In this document: positions 55,355 through 64,000 of the stretch, in pieces
How positions within the stretch are numbered: position 1 is the first letter of the stretch
Layout: every line of letters starts with the position of its first letter
Assembly: GCF_025370105.1 (NCBI RefSeq)
Contig: NZ_JANQBK010000004.1
Span: forward strand, 372,001-436,000
Reading direction: 5' to 3'
DNA from: Sphingomonas hylomeconis
Lineage (GTDB): Bacteria > Pseudomonadota > Alphaproteobacteria > Sphingomonadales > Sphingomonadaceae
Length of the DNA: 64,000 bases
Translations under genes and position numbers: made by a program
The notes under the pieces: model-generated
What the model was told of the DNA's origin: nothing
Seen by the model: the letters and a program-made list of their open reading frames with translations, nothing else
Databases searched by the model: none

Positions 55355-56329
55355 TCAGTTCATCGCCCGGCGGATGCGTGTCCGGTCCCGCTCGGCGGCC
55401 TGACGCATCTCCGCATCGGCGGCCTGATCCTGCTGGATCAGGCCGTTGTACAGGATCACGTGACGGTCATATTCCTGCATGTCGACGATGCTCGTGAACA
55501 CGAAGGCGCGGGCCCGCGGCGTCCAGCGGTGCCAGGCGAGGACGGTGCAAAGCGCCTCCGCCTCCTCCAGCATCGCGTCGATCCGCGCGCCCGCCGCGCG
55601 TATCTTGAGCTGGGAGCCGGTTGCGCCCCGCGTCATGCCGGTCAGTAACTGGGTACGCAGGATCGGTTCGATGCCGGCCCGCTCGAGCTTGCCGGGGAGC
55701 GCGGCGATCAGCGCCGCCACCTGCGCCGTCGCAGCATCGTTTTCCGGTCTCGCGCGGCCGAAACGGGCGCAGTCGCGCAGCAGTGCGGGGTTTACCGACA
55801 GTGCTTGCGGATCGACGATGCTGCCCAGCCCGCTCTTCTCGAGCCGCTGACGTCGCTCGCGTAGCAGCGTATTGAGCGCGGCGAAATGACCGATGAAGAC
55901 GCGCGAGGCGGGGCCGCGATCGGCATTGGCGGGCAGGATCGCCATGCCTTCGGCGTCGAACCGTATGTCGGCCAGCATCGCCAGGTCGCGCTTCGCGGCG
56001 GCGCTGGCGGTGCCCATCACGGCGGTGCAATAGAGCAGGGCGACCAGCATCACGCCGGCAAAGCTGCCAACCTGCCAGGCGCGGCGCGCATGGCGGATGG
56101 TGACGGCATAGGCGATGCCCCAGAACAGCAACGCAGGCCCAAGCGTGGCGCCCGCCACATAGGCCATGCCCATTGTCGTATCGATGCGGCCGATCGCCAC
56201 GGCGGTGACGGCGATCAGGACGAAGATCAGGATCAGCGCGAAGACGGGGTAGCCGTCCCGCGCGCTCAACCCCGCTTCCCAATCCCCGGGTTCGTTCTGC
56301 TCGCGCACGTCCGCCTGCAGAATCGTCAT
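55355..56329 (-). CDS. Hypothetical membrane protein with three TM helices
   Basis: 324-residue protein. Three TM helices are at about 27-48, 54-78 and 87-106, followed by a long helical soluble domain (about 110-324) rich in Arg, Ala and Glu with no catalytic motif I can name. A chemoreceptor- or helical-bundle-like role is possible. The ATG at 56329 (MTILQADVREQNEPGDW) is preferred over in-frame starts upstream. It converges with the E2 gene, 4 nt away, and follows the thiolase gene's stop on the opposite side. Unrecognised family. Confidence 0.7.
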   Translation of the reverse strand: MTILQADVREQNEPGDWEAGLSARDGYPVFALILIFVLIAVTAVAIGRIDTTMGMAYVAGATLGPALLFWGIAYAVTIRHARRAWQVGSFAGVMLVALLYCTAVMGTASAAAKRDLAMLADIRFDAEGMAILPANADRGPASRVFIGHFAALNTLLRERRQRLEKSGLGSIVDPQALSVNPALLRDCARFGRARPENDAATAQVAALIAALPGKLERAGIEPILRTQLLTGMTRGATGSQLKIRAAGARIDAMLEEAEALCTVLAWHRWTPRARAFVFTSIVDMQEYDRHVILYNGLIQQDQAADAEMRQAAERDRTRIRRAMN

Positions 56330-56427
56330 GTTTCGGTCCCCCTGGATCGGGGTGACAGCGGCAACCGGCGCGCGCAAGTCGCAAACGATCGCGGCGCGGA
56401 TGGCGCGGCGGGGTGAGCGGCCAGCCG

Positions 56428-57624
56428 CTAGACGATTTCGAACAGCCCCGCTGCGCCCATGCCGCCGGCGGTGCACATCGACACCACGACATAGCGCACG
56501 CCGCGCTTGCGGCCCTCGATCAGCGCGTGGCCGACGAGACGGCTGCCGGTCATGCCGAACGGGTGGCCGACGGCGATCGCGCCGCCGTTCACATTGTATT
56601 TGTCAGGATCGATGCCAAGATGGTCACGGCAGTAGAGGCATTGCGAGGCGAAGGCTTCGTTCAGCTCCCACAGCCCGATATCGCCGACCGACAGCCCGGC
56701 GCGGTCGAGCAGCTTGGGAATCGCGAAGACCGGGCCGATGCCCATCTCGTCGGGCGCGCAGCCCGCCGCCTGGAAGCCGCGATAGATGCCGAGAATCTGC
56801 TTGCCCTCGGCCTCCGCGGTCTTGCGGTCCATCAGGATCTGCGCCGAGCTGCCGTCGGACAACTGGCTGGCATTGCCGGCAGTGATGCCGGTGCCTGGGC
56901 CGCTAAAGTCGCCGCCCGGCCACACGGTCTTGAGCCCGGCCAGTCCTTCGGCGGTGGTGCCGTCGCGAATGCCTTCGTCCTGCGACAGCGTCACCGTCTC
57001 GCTGCCGGTGCGGTTGCCCTGCTTGTCGAATACCGCCTTCTCCACGGTGATCGGCGCGATCTCCTCGGCAAAGGCGCCCGCGGCAAGGCCGGCGACGGCG
57101 CGCTGCTGGCTCTGCGCGCCATAGGCGTCCTGGGCTTCCCGGCTGATCTTGTAGCGCTCGGCGACGATCTCCGCGGTCTCGATCATCGGGATATAGGCGG
57201 CCGGCTCGCGCGCGACGACCGAGTGGTTGACGTAGCGCGGCGCTTCCTTGGTGACGGTCAGGCTGATCGATTCCATGCCACCGGCCAGCGCAACATCCAT
57301 TTCGTCGCAGATGATCGAACGCGCGGCGAGCGCGACGGCGGTGAGGCCGGAGCCGCATTTGCGATCAAGCGTGAAGGCCGGCACGCTTTCCGGCAGGCCG
57401 GCGGCGAACACCGCCATGCGCCCGGCATTCCCCCCTTGCGTGCCATATTGGCCGCCGACACCCCAGAAGATCTCGTCGATCCGCGCCGGATCGATCCCAG
57501 CGCGCTCGACCGCGGCGTTCATCGCATGCGCCGCGAGCACCGGTGCCTCGGTGATGTTGAACGCACCACGATAGGCCTTGCCGATCGGCGTGCGGGCGGT
57601 GGCGATGATGGCGGCTTCACGCAT
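56428..57624 (-). CDS. Acetyl-CoA acyltransferase (thiolase)
   Basis: 398-residue thiolase. The acyl-enzyme nucleophile is Cys90 in [12 protein letters not shown], the central motif is [13 protein letters not shown], then [19 protein letters not shown] (His) and the C-terminal [16 protein letters not shown] (acid/base Cys). It carries out the last beta-oxidation step or acetoacetyl-CoA formation. The start is the ATG at 57624. It fits with the acyl-CoA dehydrogenase, ETF and branched-chain oxoacid dehydrogenase in this window. No hydratase/dehydrogenase gene is adjacent. Confidence 0.93.
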   Translation of the reverse strand: MREAAIIATARTPIGKAYRGAFNITEAPVLAAHAMNAAVERAGIDPARIDEIFWGVGGQYGTQGGNAGRMAVFAAGLPESVPAFTLDRKCGSGLTAVALAARSIICDEMDVALAGGMESISLTVTKEAPRYVNHSVVAREPAAYIPMIETAEIVAERYKISREAQDAYGAQSQQRAVAGLAAGAFAEEIAPITVEKAVFDKQGNRTGSETVTLSQDEGIRDGTTAEGLAGLKTVWPGGDFSGPGTGITAGNASQLSDGSSAQILMDRKTAEAEGKQILGIYRGFQAAGCAPDEMGIGPVFAIPKLLDRAGLSVGDIGLWELNEAFASQCLYCRDHLGIDPDKYNVNGGAIAVGHPFGMTGSRLVGHALIEGRKRGVRYVVVSMCTAGGMGAAGLFEIV

Positions 57625-57691
57625 GGAACTTGCCTTTCGAGCTATCGGTATGGCCTTTTCGTAGGCCCACGCCGTTGCTTTGGAAAGACGG

Positions 57692-58561
57692 TTATCGGCT
57701 CCAGCGTGCCCATATCGCGGTCGGCAACAGCAGCCCGCGCGCTTCCTCGCGCACCGCAAGTTCGCCCGCCTCGACCGTGCCGCCGAGATCGCCGAGCGTT
57801 TGTCGCAGCAGTTCGCCGATCGCCAGCGCCGACATGCGCACCGCATAGACGGTGAGGAACAGGAAGCGCGATTCGGCATCGAGCAATTGCCGGCAGTCGG
57901 CGATCAGCCCGGGCAGGCCTTCCTCCAGCTTCCACACTTCGCCATCGGGGCCGCGGCCATATTTGGGCGGATCGAGCAGGATGCCGTCATAGCGTCGCCC
58001 GCGCCGCACTTCGCGCGCGACGAACTTGGTCGCGTCATCGGTCATCCAGCGGATCGGCTTGTCGGCGAGGCCCGACAACTGTGCATTGCCGCGTGCCGCC
58101 TCGACCGATTTCTTGGACGCGTCGACATGCACCATCTTCACGCCGCGCGCCGCCATCGCGCAGGTGCCGACGCCGGTATAGCCGAACAGGTTCATGCACT
58201 CCGGCTCGGCCTTGTCGGCGACCTGCGCGCGCATCCACGACCAGACCGGCGCCATATCGGGGAAGAAACCGAGATGGCGGAACGGCGTGTTGTTGGCGGT
58301 GAAGGTGACGTCATCCCATTTCAGCGGCCAGCCCTCGCGGGGCACCGGTTGGTTGAATTCCCAGCGTCCGCCGCCATCCTCGTCCGAGCCGGGCAGGAAT
58401 TCGCCATGCGCCTTCCACTCGGCCGATGCCGGGGCCCACAAGGCCTGCGCCTCGGGGCGGATGAAGCGGAAGCGGCCATAGCGCTCGAGCTTGCGGCCAT
58501 GGCCTGAATCGATCAGCCCGTAATCGGGCCAGGGTTCGCCGATAAGTGTCTTGAGTTCCAT
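57692..58561 (-). CDS. Class I SAM-dependent methyltransferase (RlmI/RlmK-like)
   Basis: 289-residue methyltransferase. The SAM loop NLFGYTGVGTCAMAARG (about 145-161), VHVDASKKSVEAARGNAQLSGL, and catalytic LLDPPKYGRGP resemble the C-terminal domain of 23S rRNA cytosine methyltransferases, with no PUA domain. The target is therefore probably RNA, but this is not certain. The ATG at 58561 lies 8 nt after the thrC stop, so it shares thrC's transcript. Confidence 0.85.
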   Translation of the reverse strand: MELKTLIGEPWPDYGLIDSGHGRKLERYGRFRFIRPEAQALWAPASAEWKAHGEFLPGSDEDGGGRWEFNQPVPREGWPLKWDDVTFTANNTPFRHLGFFPDMAPVWSWMRAQVADKAEPECMNLFGYTGVGTCAMAARGVKMVHVDASKKSVEAARGNAQLSGLADKPIRWMTDDATKFVAREVRRGRRYDGILLDPPKYGRGPDGEVWKLEEGLPGLIADCRQLLDAESRFLFLTVYAVRMSALAIGELLRQTLGDLGGTVEAGELAVREEARGLLLPTAIWARWSR

Positions 58562-58569
58562 GGGCGACC

Positions 58570-59970
58570 TCAGGCGGACGGAACCGCGCGCTCGGCGATA
58601 TAGGCGGTGACCGCCGCGAACGTGCCGGGCAGGCTGGCATAGCGCTCCTCGCGGTCGAACAAATCGCCGACCCGCGCCGGGAGCGCCGGGCGCATGCCGG
58701 TGGCGCGCTCGACCGCATCGTCGAACTTGGCCGGGTGTGCGGTGGCCAGCGTGACGATCGGCACATCCTTGAGGTCTGCCCGCCGCGCTGCGGCGAGGCC
58801 GATCGCGGTGTGCGGATCGATCACCTGGCCGGCGCCCTCGCACGCCCAGCGCATCGCCATCGCCATGTCGTCGAGATCGATGCGGTCGCTGCGCAACAGC
58901 CCGGCGGCGCCGCTTTGCTGGGCATTGGTCAGCCGCATCGCCTTGGACGCCTCGAAGCCCTGCATCTGTGCCGCCAAAGCTGCGCCGTCGCGGCCGCCGA
59001 GATCGAACAGCAGGCGTTCGAAGTTGCTCGACACCTGGATATCCATCGACGGCGAAGGCGTCGGGACGACGGAGCCTTGCGAATAGTCGCCCTGCGATAG
59101 CGCGCGGTGCAGGATGTCGTTGACGTTGGTCGCGACGATCAGCTTGGCGACCGGCAGGCCCATCTTCGCGGCGACATAACCGGCGAATACGTCGCCGAAA
59201 TTGCCCGTCGGCACGGAGAAGGCGACCGGTCGCTCGGGCGCACCCAATCGCACCGCGGCGTAAAAATAATAGACGATCTGCGCCATCAGCCGCGCCCAGT
59301 TGATCGAATTGACCGCCGACAGCGCGAACGTGCCGCTGAACTCCGGCGAATTGAACATTGCCTTCACCAAAGCCTGGCAATCGTCGAAGCTTGCGCCTTC
59401 CAGCGCGATATTGTGGATGTTGGGCGCGAGTACCGTGGTCATCTGGCGCCGCTGGACGTCGGACACGCGGCCCTTGGGGTGGAGCATGAACACGTCGACC
59501 CCGGCGCGTCCCGCCAGCGCGTCGATCGCCGCCGAGCCGGTATCCCCCGAGGTCGCGCCAACCACCGTGACCTGCTTGTCGCTGCCGGACAGAAAACGTT
59601 CGAACAACAGGCCGAGCAATTGTAGTGCGACGTCCTTGAACGCGAGCGTCGGGCCGTGGAACAGTTCGAGCAGCCAGTGCTGGCCATCGAGCTGGACCAG
59701 CGGCGTGACCGCGGCATGGCTGAAGCGGCCATAGGCCTGCTCGCACAGCGCCTTGAGGTCGTCGCGGCCGAGCGTGCCCTCGACGAACGGCGCCATCACT
59801 TCGACGGCGGTGTCGACATAGGAAAGCCCGCGCATCGCCGCGATCTGCTCGGGCGAGAAAGTCGGCCAGGTTTCAGGCAGATACAGCCCGCCATCGCTGG
59901 CGAGGCCGGCCAGGGTGACCTGCCGGAAGTCGAGGACGGGCGCGGTGCCGCGGGTCGAGATATAGCGCAT
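58570..59970 (-). CDS. thrC: Threonine synthase
   Basis: 466-residue PLP enzyme converting O-phosphohomoserine to threonine. It begins MRYISTRGTAPVLDFRQVTLAGLASDGGLYLPE (class 1 type), has the PLP-lysine segment ELFHGPTLAFKDVALQLL and the phosphate-binding VVGATSGDTGSAAIDAL. The length suits the proteobacterial form. It lies downstream of the cox assembly operon, separated by a paired-hairpin repeat. Confidence 0.96.
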   Translation of the reverse strand: MRYISTRGTAPVLDFRQVTLAGLASDGGLYLPETWPTFSPEQIAAMRGLSYVDTAVEVMAPFVEGTLGRDDLKALCEQAYGRFSHAAVTPLVQLDGQHWLLELFHGPTLAFKDVALQLLGLLFERFLSGSDKQVTVVGATSGDTGSAAIDALAGRAGVDVFMLHPKGRVSDVQRRQMTTVLAPNIHNIALEGASFDDCQALVKAMFNSPEFSGTFALSAVNSINWARLMAQIVYYFYAAVRLGAPERPVAFSVPTGNFGDVFAGYVAAKMGLPVAKLIVATNVNDILHRALSQGDYSQGSVVPTPSPSMDIQVSSNFERLLFDLGGRDGAALAAQMQGFEASKAMRLTNAQQSGAAGLLRSDRIDLDDMAMAMRWACEGAGQVIDPHTAIGLAAARRADLKDVPIVTLATAHPAKFDDAVERATGMRPALPARVGDLFDREERYASLPGTFAAVTAYIAERAVPSA

Positions 59971-60025
59971 CGCTCGCGCCTAGCGGGAGGGGGGCGTCGG
60001 GGCAACCACAAGCCCACCCCACGAC

Positions 60026-60116
60026 CCGTCATCCTGACGAAGGTCAGGATCCATTCCACCGCTCGGACGACCGCCCATAGGGCGCGATGGATCCTGAATC
60101 GCGTTCAGGAGGACGG
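60026..60116. repeat. Paired-hairpin repeat, copy 4
   Basis: Unit A (60026-60058) has stem ATCCTGAC/GTCAGGAT and unit B (60086-60116, inverted) has TCCTGAA/TTCAGGA. Flanks CCGTC and GGATCCAT are conserved. It covers the spacer between SURF1 and thrC and overlaps the SURF1 stop end (60105). Confidence 0.8.
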
Positions 60117-60746
60117 AGATGGGGGTGGGGGTGATGCCATGCGGCGCCGCACCGCGATCGTGTAGATGATCCCGGCAATGCCGGCGAACAGGAACCATTG
60201 CACCGCATAAGCGAGGTGGTTGTTGGGCACCGAGGACAGGTCGGGCACCGGATTGGCGGCGAGGCCGCCGACCGGCGTTTCGGCCACCAGCATCAGCGTC
60301 TTGGGCCGCGCCATGCCGATCAGCGACAGGATCAGCGGCTGATCGTCCGGCGCATGGCTGATATAGCCGCGGACCGTGCCGCCGTTCCAGGCCGGCTTGC
60401 CGCCGGGCTGCGGCGACAGGCCGAGCTGGACGATCATGCCCGGCTCTTCCGCGCCGCTGCGGCACTGCGCGATCTGCCGCCAGCCGGTGCCGCCGGCGGC
60501 ATCGCGGCCGGAGCGCTGGCGCCAGCCGAGCGGCGCGAGGCAGCGGCCGACGGCCTTGCGGAACAGCAGGGCATCATCGATCGGCACCGACGGAAAGGCG
60601 ATTTCGGGCCGGGTGATGTTCGCGGCATATTGCGCGATCATCTTTTCCTTCTCGGCCTTGCGCTGCAATTGCCAGACGCCGAGCGCGATCATGATGGCAA
60701 TGGCCAGGCCGACGACGATCGTCGGGATGACGGGCAGGCGCTTCAT
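60105..60746 (-). CDS. SURF1 family cytochrome oxidase assembly protein
   Basis: 213-residue protein with TM helices at both ends (about 6-25, VIPTIVVGLAIAIMIALGVWQLQRK, and about 180-200, AYAVQWFLFAGIAGIIYTIAVRRR). The N-terminal GVWQLQRKAEKE and C-terminal PNNHLAYAVQWF signatures are diagnostic. SURF1 aids heme A insertion into subunit I. The last codons run into a repeat unit, giving the tail PPPPSPSS. It overlaps the DUF983 gene by 5 nt. Confidence 0.92.
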   Translation of the reverse strand: MKRLPVIPTIVVGLAIAIMIALGVWQLQRKAEKEKMIAQYAANITRPEIAFPSVPIDDALLFRKAVGRCLAPLGWRQRSGRDAAGGTGWRQIAQCRSGAEEPGMIVQLGLSPQPGGKPAWNGGTVRGYISHAPDDQPLILSLIGMARPKTLMLVAETPVGGLAANPVPDLSSVPNNHLAYAVQWFLFAGIAGIIYTIAVRRRMASPPPPSPSS

Positions 60747-61147
60747 GGCTCACCCGCGGGCGGATCGATCACCACACGACCCTCGCGGGCGGCGTTGCGA
60801 TATTCCGCGGCGATCAGCGCGCCCTTGGCCGCGCGCAGGGAGAGCACGACGCCGGCGGCGGTGACCGGGATCCAGATCAACATGTGCAGCCAGAGCGGCG
60901 GGTGCCAGGTCAGCTCCAGCGTGATCGCCATCGCCGTCACGATCGCACCGAGGATCAGCGTGAGGAACGCCGCCGGGCCGTCGCCCACGTTGAAGGTGGT
61001 GAAATCGAGCCCGCAGGCGCCGCATTTCGGCGCGAAGCTTGCCAGGCCGTCGAACAAGGTCTTGGCGGCGCAGCGCGGGCACAGGCCGCCGAGCGCGACC
61101 GCGACGGGCGTGGGCGCGCCCGCCGGGGTCGGCTCGGGCACGGTCAA
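60743..61147 (-). CDS. DUF983 family protein
   Basis: 134-residue protein with a zinc-ribbon-like CPRC...CGAC pair (LCPRCAAKTLF, APKCGACGLDF) followed by two TM helices (about 55-77 and 82-102). DUF983 genes sit in cox operons of alphaproteobacteria. The role is probably oxidase assembly but unproven. The TTG at 61147 overlaps the coxC stop (TTGA); a GTG at 61141 is possible. Confidence 0.85.
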   Translation of the reverse strand: MTVPEPTPAGAPTPVAVALGGLCPRCAAKTLFDGLASFAPKCGACGLDFTTFNVGDGPAAFLTLILGAIVTAMAITLELTWHPPLWLHMLIWIPVTAAGVVLSLRAAKGALIAAEYRNAAREGRVVIDPPAGEP

Positions 61148-62067
61148 CCGCCGTGGACCGGTGCGCCCCAGCCGCCCCAGACATAGACGGTGACGAAGAG
61201 GAACAGCCACACCACGTCGACGAAATGCCAGTACCAGGCAGCGGCTTCGAAGCCGAAATGCTGCTTGGGCGTGAAATCACCCTTATAGGCGCGGACCAGG
61301 CAGACGATCAGGAAGATCGTGCCGATCAGGACGTGGAAGCCGTGGAAGCCGGTCGCCATGAAGAAGGCGGCGCCATAGTTGATCCCCTTGAACGGGAACG
61401 GCGCGTGCATGTATTCATAGGCCTGGATCGAGCTGAACAGCAGGCCGAGCAGGATCGTGATCCACAGGCCCTTGAGCACGCCATCGCGGTTGCCGACGCC
61501 GATCGCGCCCCACACACCGGTCTTCTCGCCACCGCGCTGACCGTGGATCAGTGCGTGATGCGCCCAGGTGACGGTGGTGCCGGAGAGCAGCAAGATCAGC
61601 GTGTTGAGCAAGGGCAGCTCGAACGCGTTGATCACTTCCAGGCCCTTGGGCGGCCAGGTCGCGGCGCCGGCGGCGGCATCGGCGATCAGGCCGGGCACGC
61701 CTTCGATCAGCTCGACCGGCGCGGGGAACAGCGAGAAATCGAAGAACGCCCAGAACCAGCCGACGAAGAACATCACTTCGGAGGCGATGAACAGGATCAT
61801 GCCGTAGCGCAGATGGAGCTGCACCACCGGCGTGTGATCGCCGGCATGCGCTTCCTTGATCACGTTGCCCCACCAGCAGAACATCGTGACGAGTACGCCG
61901 AGCAGGCCGAGGAAGAAGACGATACCGCCGCCATTGGGCTTGTCGACATGGCCGCCATGCATCCACATGATCCCGCCGATCGCCATCGCCAGCGCCGAGA
62001 ACGAGCCGATGATCGGCCACGGATCGGGGCTCAGAATATGATAATCGTGGTTCTTGGCGCCGGCCAT
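61144..62067 (-). CDS. coxC: Cytochrome c oxidase subunit III
   Basis: 307-residue heme-copper oxidase subunit III with about seven TM helices. It begins with KNHDYHILSPDPWPIIGSFSALAM and contains RYGMILFIASEVMFFVGWFWAFFDFSLFPA, WAHHALIHG, HAPFPFKGINYGAAFFMATGFHGFHVLIGTIFL and FEAAAWYWHFVDVVWLFLFVTVYVWG. The subunit I and II genes are not in the window. It is downstream of ctaG by 33 nt. Confidence 0.96.
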   Translation of the reverse strand: MAGAKNHDYHILSPDPWPIIGSFSALAMAIGGIMWMHGGHVDKPNGGGIVFFLGLLGVLVTMFCWWGNVIKEAHAGDHTPVVQLHLRYGMILFIASEVMFFVGWFWAFFDFSLFPAPVELIEGVPGLIADAAAGAATWPPKGLEVINAFELPLLNTLILLLSGTTVTWAHHALIHGQRGGEKTGVWGAIGVGNRDGVLKGLWITILLGLLFSSIQAYEYMHAPFPFKGINYGAAFFMATGFHGFHVLIGTIFLIVCLVRAYKGDFTPKQHFGFEAAAWYWHFVDVVWLFLFVTVYVWGGWGAPVHGG

Positions 62068-62100
62068 GATCGGTCCCTCTGCTATTCTTTGGAAGTCGCT

Positions 62101-62655
62101 CTAGCTGGCTGCTTTCGCAGAATCCACCGTCTTGGGCCGGTAAAACGTATAGCTGAGCGTGATCGTTCTGATATCGCGCGCGTCCTCGTCGTCGAGGATC
62201 TTGGGATCGACGAAGAAGATCACCGGCATGCGCACCGTCTCGCCGGGTTGCAGCGTCTGCTGCGTGAAGCAGAAGCACTGAATCTTGGTGAAATATTTGC
62301 CCGCCTGCGCCGGCGTGACATTGTAGGTCGCCATGCCCGTCACCGGCTCGCTGCTGGTGTTGGTGGCGGTGAAGAAGGCCATGTCGCGGCCGCCGATATC
62401 GATCGTTTCGGACGGATTTTCGGGCGCGAACTTCCACGGCAGCTTGGGATCGACATTGGCATCGAAATCGATGCGGATCTGGTTGGCGGTGGCGCCGGGC
62501 GCGACCAGCCCGCGCTGCGTGGTGCCGTTAAGGCCGGTCGCCTCGCAAAACAGGCGGTAGAGCGGGATGCTGGCCCAGGCGAGGCCGGTCATGAAGCAGA
62601 TGCCGAGCACGGCGAGCAGCGCCGTCCGCGTCGGGCCGCTCATCGCGCGCATCAA
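62101..62655 (-). CDS. ctaG: Cytochrome c oxidase assembly protein CtaG (COX11)
   Basis: 184-residue copper chaperone for the CuB site. A TM helix (about 10-30) precedes the periplasmic domain with the family's RLFCEATGLNGTTQRG and the copper-binding CFCFTQQTLQPGETVRMPVIFFVDP. The ATG at 62655 overlaps the coxF-like stop (62652-62654, ATGA). Confidence 0.95.
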   Translation of the reverse strand: MMRAMSGPTRTALLAVLGICFMTGLAWASIPLYRLFCEATGLNGTTQRGLVAPGATANQIRIDFDANVDPKLPWKFAPENPSETIDIGGRDMAFFTATNTSSEPVTGMATYNVTPAQAGKYFTKIQCFCFTQQTLQPGETVRMPVIFFVDPKILDDEDARDIRTITLSYTFYRPKTVDSAKAAS

Positions 62656-62798
62656 TGCGGCATCCCCGCCTTGATCTTGGCGATGCTGATCGCAAACACC
62701 AGGATCACGAACGCGCCGAGGATCAGCGCCATGACGGTGGCGCGGCTGCGCTGGCGGGCGCGGATCAGCTCGTCATGGTTAGGGGTCGGGTCTTGCAT
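62652..62798 (-). CDS. Small CoxF-like membrane protein
   Basis: 48-residue single-TM protein (HDELIRARQRSRATVMALILGAFVILVFAISIAKIKAG). Small proteins like this sit between ctaB and ctaG in alphaproteobacterial cox operons and are sometimes named CoxF. The start is the ATG at 62798, 5 nt after the ctaB stop. It is easily missed by gene finders because of its size. Confidence 0.85.
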   Translation of the reverse strand: MQDPTPNHDELIRARQRSRATVMALILGAFVILVFAISIAKIKAGMPH

Positions 62799-62803
62799 GG
62801 CGG

Positions 62804-63697
62804 TCAAATCCAGCGGTCGACGACGAGCGCGCCGAAGATGATGAACAGGTACAGGATCGAATAAGCGAACAGGCGCTTTTCGGGGCGCATCGTATCGCCG
62901 GGCTGCGTGCTTCGCGTCGCGACCTGCACGACCATCGCGGCGAACACCGCGGTGGTGATGATCGCGACCCAGCCATAAAGCGCGCCGGTCAGGCCGAGCG
63001 CCCAGGGTGCGATCGCGGCGATCGCCATCGGAATCGTGTAGAGCCCGATCTGCGTGCGCGTGCTGCGCTCGCCGGCGACGACCGGCAGCATCGGCACGCC
63101 GGCGGCGGCGTAATCGGTCTTCATGAACAGGGCCAGCGCCCAGAAATGCGGCGGCGTCCACAGGAAGACGAGCGTGAAGAGCAGGATCGGCAGCGTGGCG
63201 ACATCGCCGGTCGCCGCGGCCCAGCCGATCAACGGCGGGAAGGCACCCGCGGCACCGCCGATGACGATGTTCTGCGGCGTGCGGCGCTTGAGCCACACGG
63301 TATAGACCAGCACGTAGAACAAGATCGACACGGCGAGGATGGCGGCGGCGACGAGATTGTTGGCGAGCCCCATCAGGATCACCGAAAAGGCGCCAAGCCC
63401 GACACCGAAATGCAGTGCCGAGCCGCGCTCCATCCGCCCGGCGGGCAGCGGGCGGCCCTGCGTGCGCTTCATCTTGCCGTCGAGATCCGCCTCATACCAT
63501 TGGTTGAGCGCGCCGGCCGCACCGGCGCCTAGCGCGATGCACAAGATTGCGGTGAAGCCGAGCACGGGATCGATCGACACCGGCGCGACGAGCATCCCGC
63601 ACAGCCCGGTAAAGACGACCAGCGTCATCACGCGCGGCTTGGTCAGCGCAAGGAAGTCGCGCCAGTCGGCGGGAAGCGGGAGAGTCGCGGCGGTCAT
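62804..63697 (-). CDS. ctaB: Protoheme IX farnesyltransferase (heme O synthase)
   Basis: 297-residue UbiA-family prenyltransferase making heme O for cytochrome oxidase. The first Asp-rich motif is [23 protein letters not shown], with [29 protein letters not shown] as the second catalytic region. About nine TM helices are present. The ATG at 63697 ([24 protein letters not shown]) is the standard start; the frame upstream runs into a repeat. First visible gene of the assembly operon. Confidence 0.95.
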   Translation of the reverse strand: MTAATLPLPADWRDFLALTKPRVMTLVVFTGLCGMLVAPVSIDPVLGFTAILCIALGAGAAGALNQWYEADLDGKMKRTQGRPLPAGRMERGSALHFGVGLGAFSVILMGLANNLVAAAILAVSILFYVLVYTVWLKRRTPQNIVIGGAAGAFPPLIGWAAATGDVATLPILLFTLVFLWTPPHFWALALFMKTDYAAAGVPMLPVVAGERSTRTQIGLYTIPMAIAAIAPWALGLTGALYGWVAIITTAVFAAMVVQVATRSTQPGDTMRPEKRLFAYSILYLFIIFGALVVDRWI

Positions 63698-63753
63698 GGT
63701 TGCAGGCGCTATAGGCGCTTGCGGGGCTCGGGGAAAGCTCTCGTCATCCCCTG

Positions 63754-63863
63754 CCGTCATCCCGGACTTGGTCCGGGATCCAAGGTGCCGCACCGGCGAC
63801 GCTCACGCCTCTATTCCCATTCCTAGCCGCCCGTTGGATCCCGGACCAAGTCCGGGATGACGG
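63754..63863. repeat. Paired-hairpin repeat, copy 5
   Basis: Unit A (63754-63784) and inverted unit B (63832-63863) share the stem ATCCCGGA/TCCGGGAT with 30 of 31 bases identical between units. They are the cleanest example of the family, with CCGTCA and GGATCCAA flanks. The element lies between ctaB and the next gene upstream. Confidence 0.85.
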
Positions 63864-63888
63864 CAAAGGAGGGGGCACTGCCCAGTCT

Positions 63889-64000
63889 CTAGCGGCTATA
63901 CGCCTTGGGCAATGCGCCTTCCTGCGGCACGCTGTAGCGATCGCGCAGTTCGATCTGGCGCGAGCGCATTGGTTGCGCCAGCCCGTCGATATAGACGGCG
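63889..64000 (-). CDS. C-terminal part of an unidentified protein
   Basis: Only the last 36 residues are in the window, ending with RYSVPQEGALPKAYSR and a TAG at 63889-63891. The protein continues beyond the window edge. Subunit I of cytochrome oxidase would be expected here from usual gene order, but the tail does not resemble one that I recognise. Confidence 0.5.
   Translation of the reverse strand, partial: AVYIDGLAQPMRSRQIELRDRYSVPQEGALPKAYSR

Overview
The window looks like chromosomal DNA of a sphingomonad (Sphingomonas or a close relative, Alphaproteobacteria). Base composition is high in G+C throughout. Gene content fits: MmcB behind an alphaproteobacterial LexA box, DUF1491, an HWE-family histidine kinase, a COQ9-family protein, carotenoid hydroxylase CrtZ, a compact cox assembly operon (ctaB-coxF-like-ctaG-coxC-DUF983-SURF1) and a PKS-III/methyltransferase/flavoprotein operon. 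Genes are packed tightly, often with ATGA, GTGA or TTGA stop-start overlaps. No rRNA, CRISPR array, prophage or transposase was seen. Apart from 13496-13816, which holds a tRNA, no stretch over 300 bases lacks a gene.

Layout. 1-4739: maf-aroE-coaE-dnaQ, then hpf-ptsN-thioesterase-DUF1491. 4906-8456: cell wall hydrolase, SOS-type mmcB, ankyrin protein, SCO1, YcgN-like protein and a YgjP-type metallopeptidase. 8432-13698: class A PBP, flavoprotein, methyltransferase and type III polyketide synthase (all minus), then tRNA-Leu(GAG). 13817-17583: zinc-ribbon protein, ftsE-ftsX, a YdcF-like protein and a PlsC-like acyltransferase. 17591-21817: tyrC-hisC facing metX-GNAT-metW. 21883-26763: receiver protein, HWE kinase, ssb, feoB, feoA. 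26836-31502: COQ9, EamA transporter, ene-reductase, Excalibur protein, cytochrome P450. 31566-34940: riboflavin genes ribD-ribE-[operator]-HTH/RibB fusion-ribH. 34955-44074: membrane protein, TonB, gltX, prs, thpR, TauE, crtZ, lipoprotein, sucC, etfBA. 44206-48843: GGDEF protein plus an inositol lipid or solute cluster (nucleotidyltransferase, inositol-3-phosphate synthase, CDP-alcohol phosphotransferase). 48953-57624: acyl-CoA dehydrogenase, FAH hydrolase, branched-chain 2-oxoacid dehydrogenase E1a/E1b/E2, a membrane protein and a thiolase. 57692-64000: methyltransferase, thrC and cytochrome oxidase assembly genes.

How parts work together. Branched-chain oxoacid dehydrogenase, acyl-CoA dehydrogenase, the electron-transfer flavoprotein and thiolase form an acyl-CoA catabolic set that delivers electrons to the respiratory chain, whose terminal oxidase is assembled by the ctaB/ctaG/SURF1/SCO1 proteins. 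The riboflavin genes supply flavin to these enzymes.

Most notable observations. (1) A DNA-binding helix-turn-helix domain is fused to the riboflavin enzyme RibB. A perfect 18-bp inverted repeat fills the -35/-10 spacer of this gene's own predicted leaderless promoter, which suggests an autoregulating biosynthetic enzyme. (2) The E2 gene of the branched-chain complex carries nested GC palindromes with homopolymer runs in its linker, and these shift the frame by +1. Removing exactly 124 nt restores a 451-residue protein. (3) A PKS-III/methyltransferase/flavoprotein operon. (4) An inositol-phosphate, nucleotidyltransferase and CDP-alcohol phosphotransferase cluster. (5) A family of paired hairpins with covarying stems at five intergenic sites.
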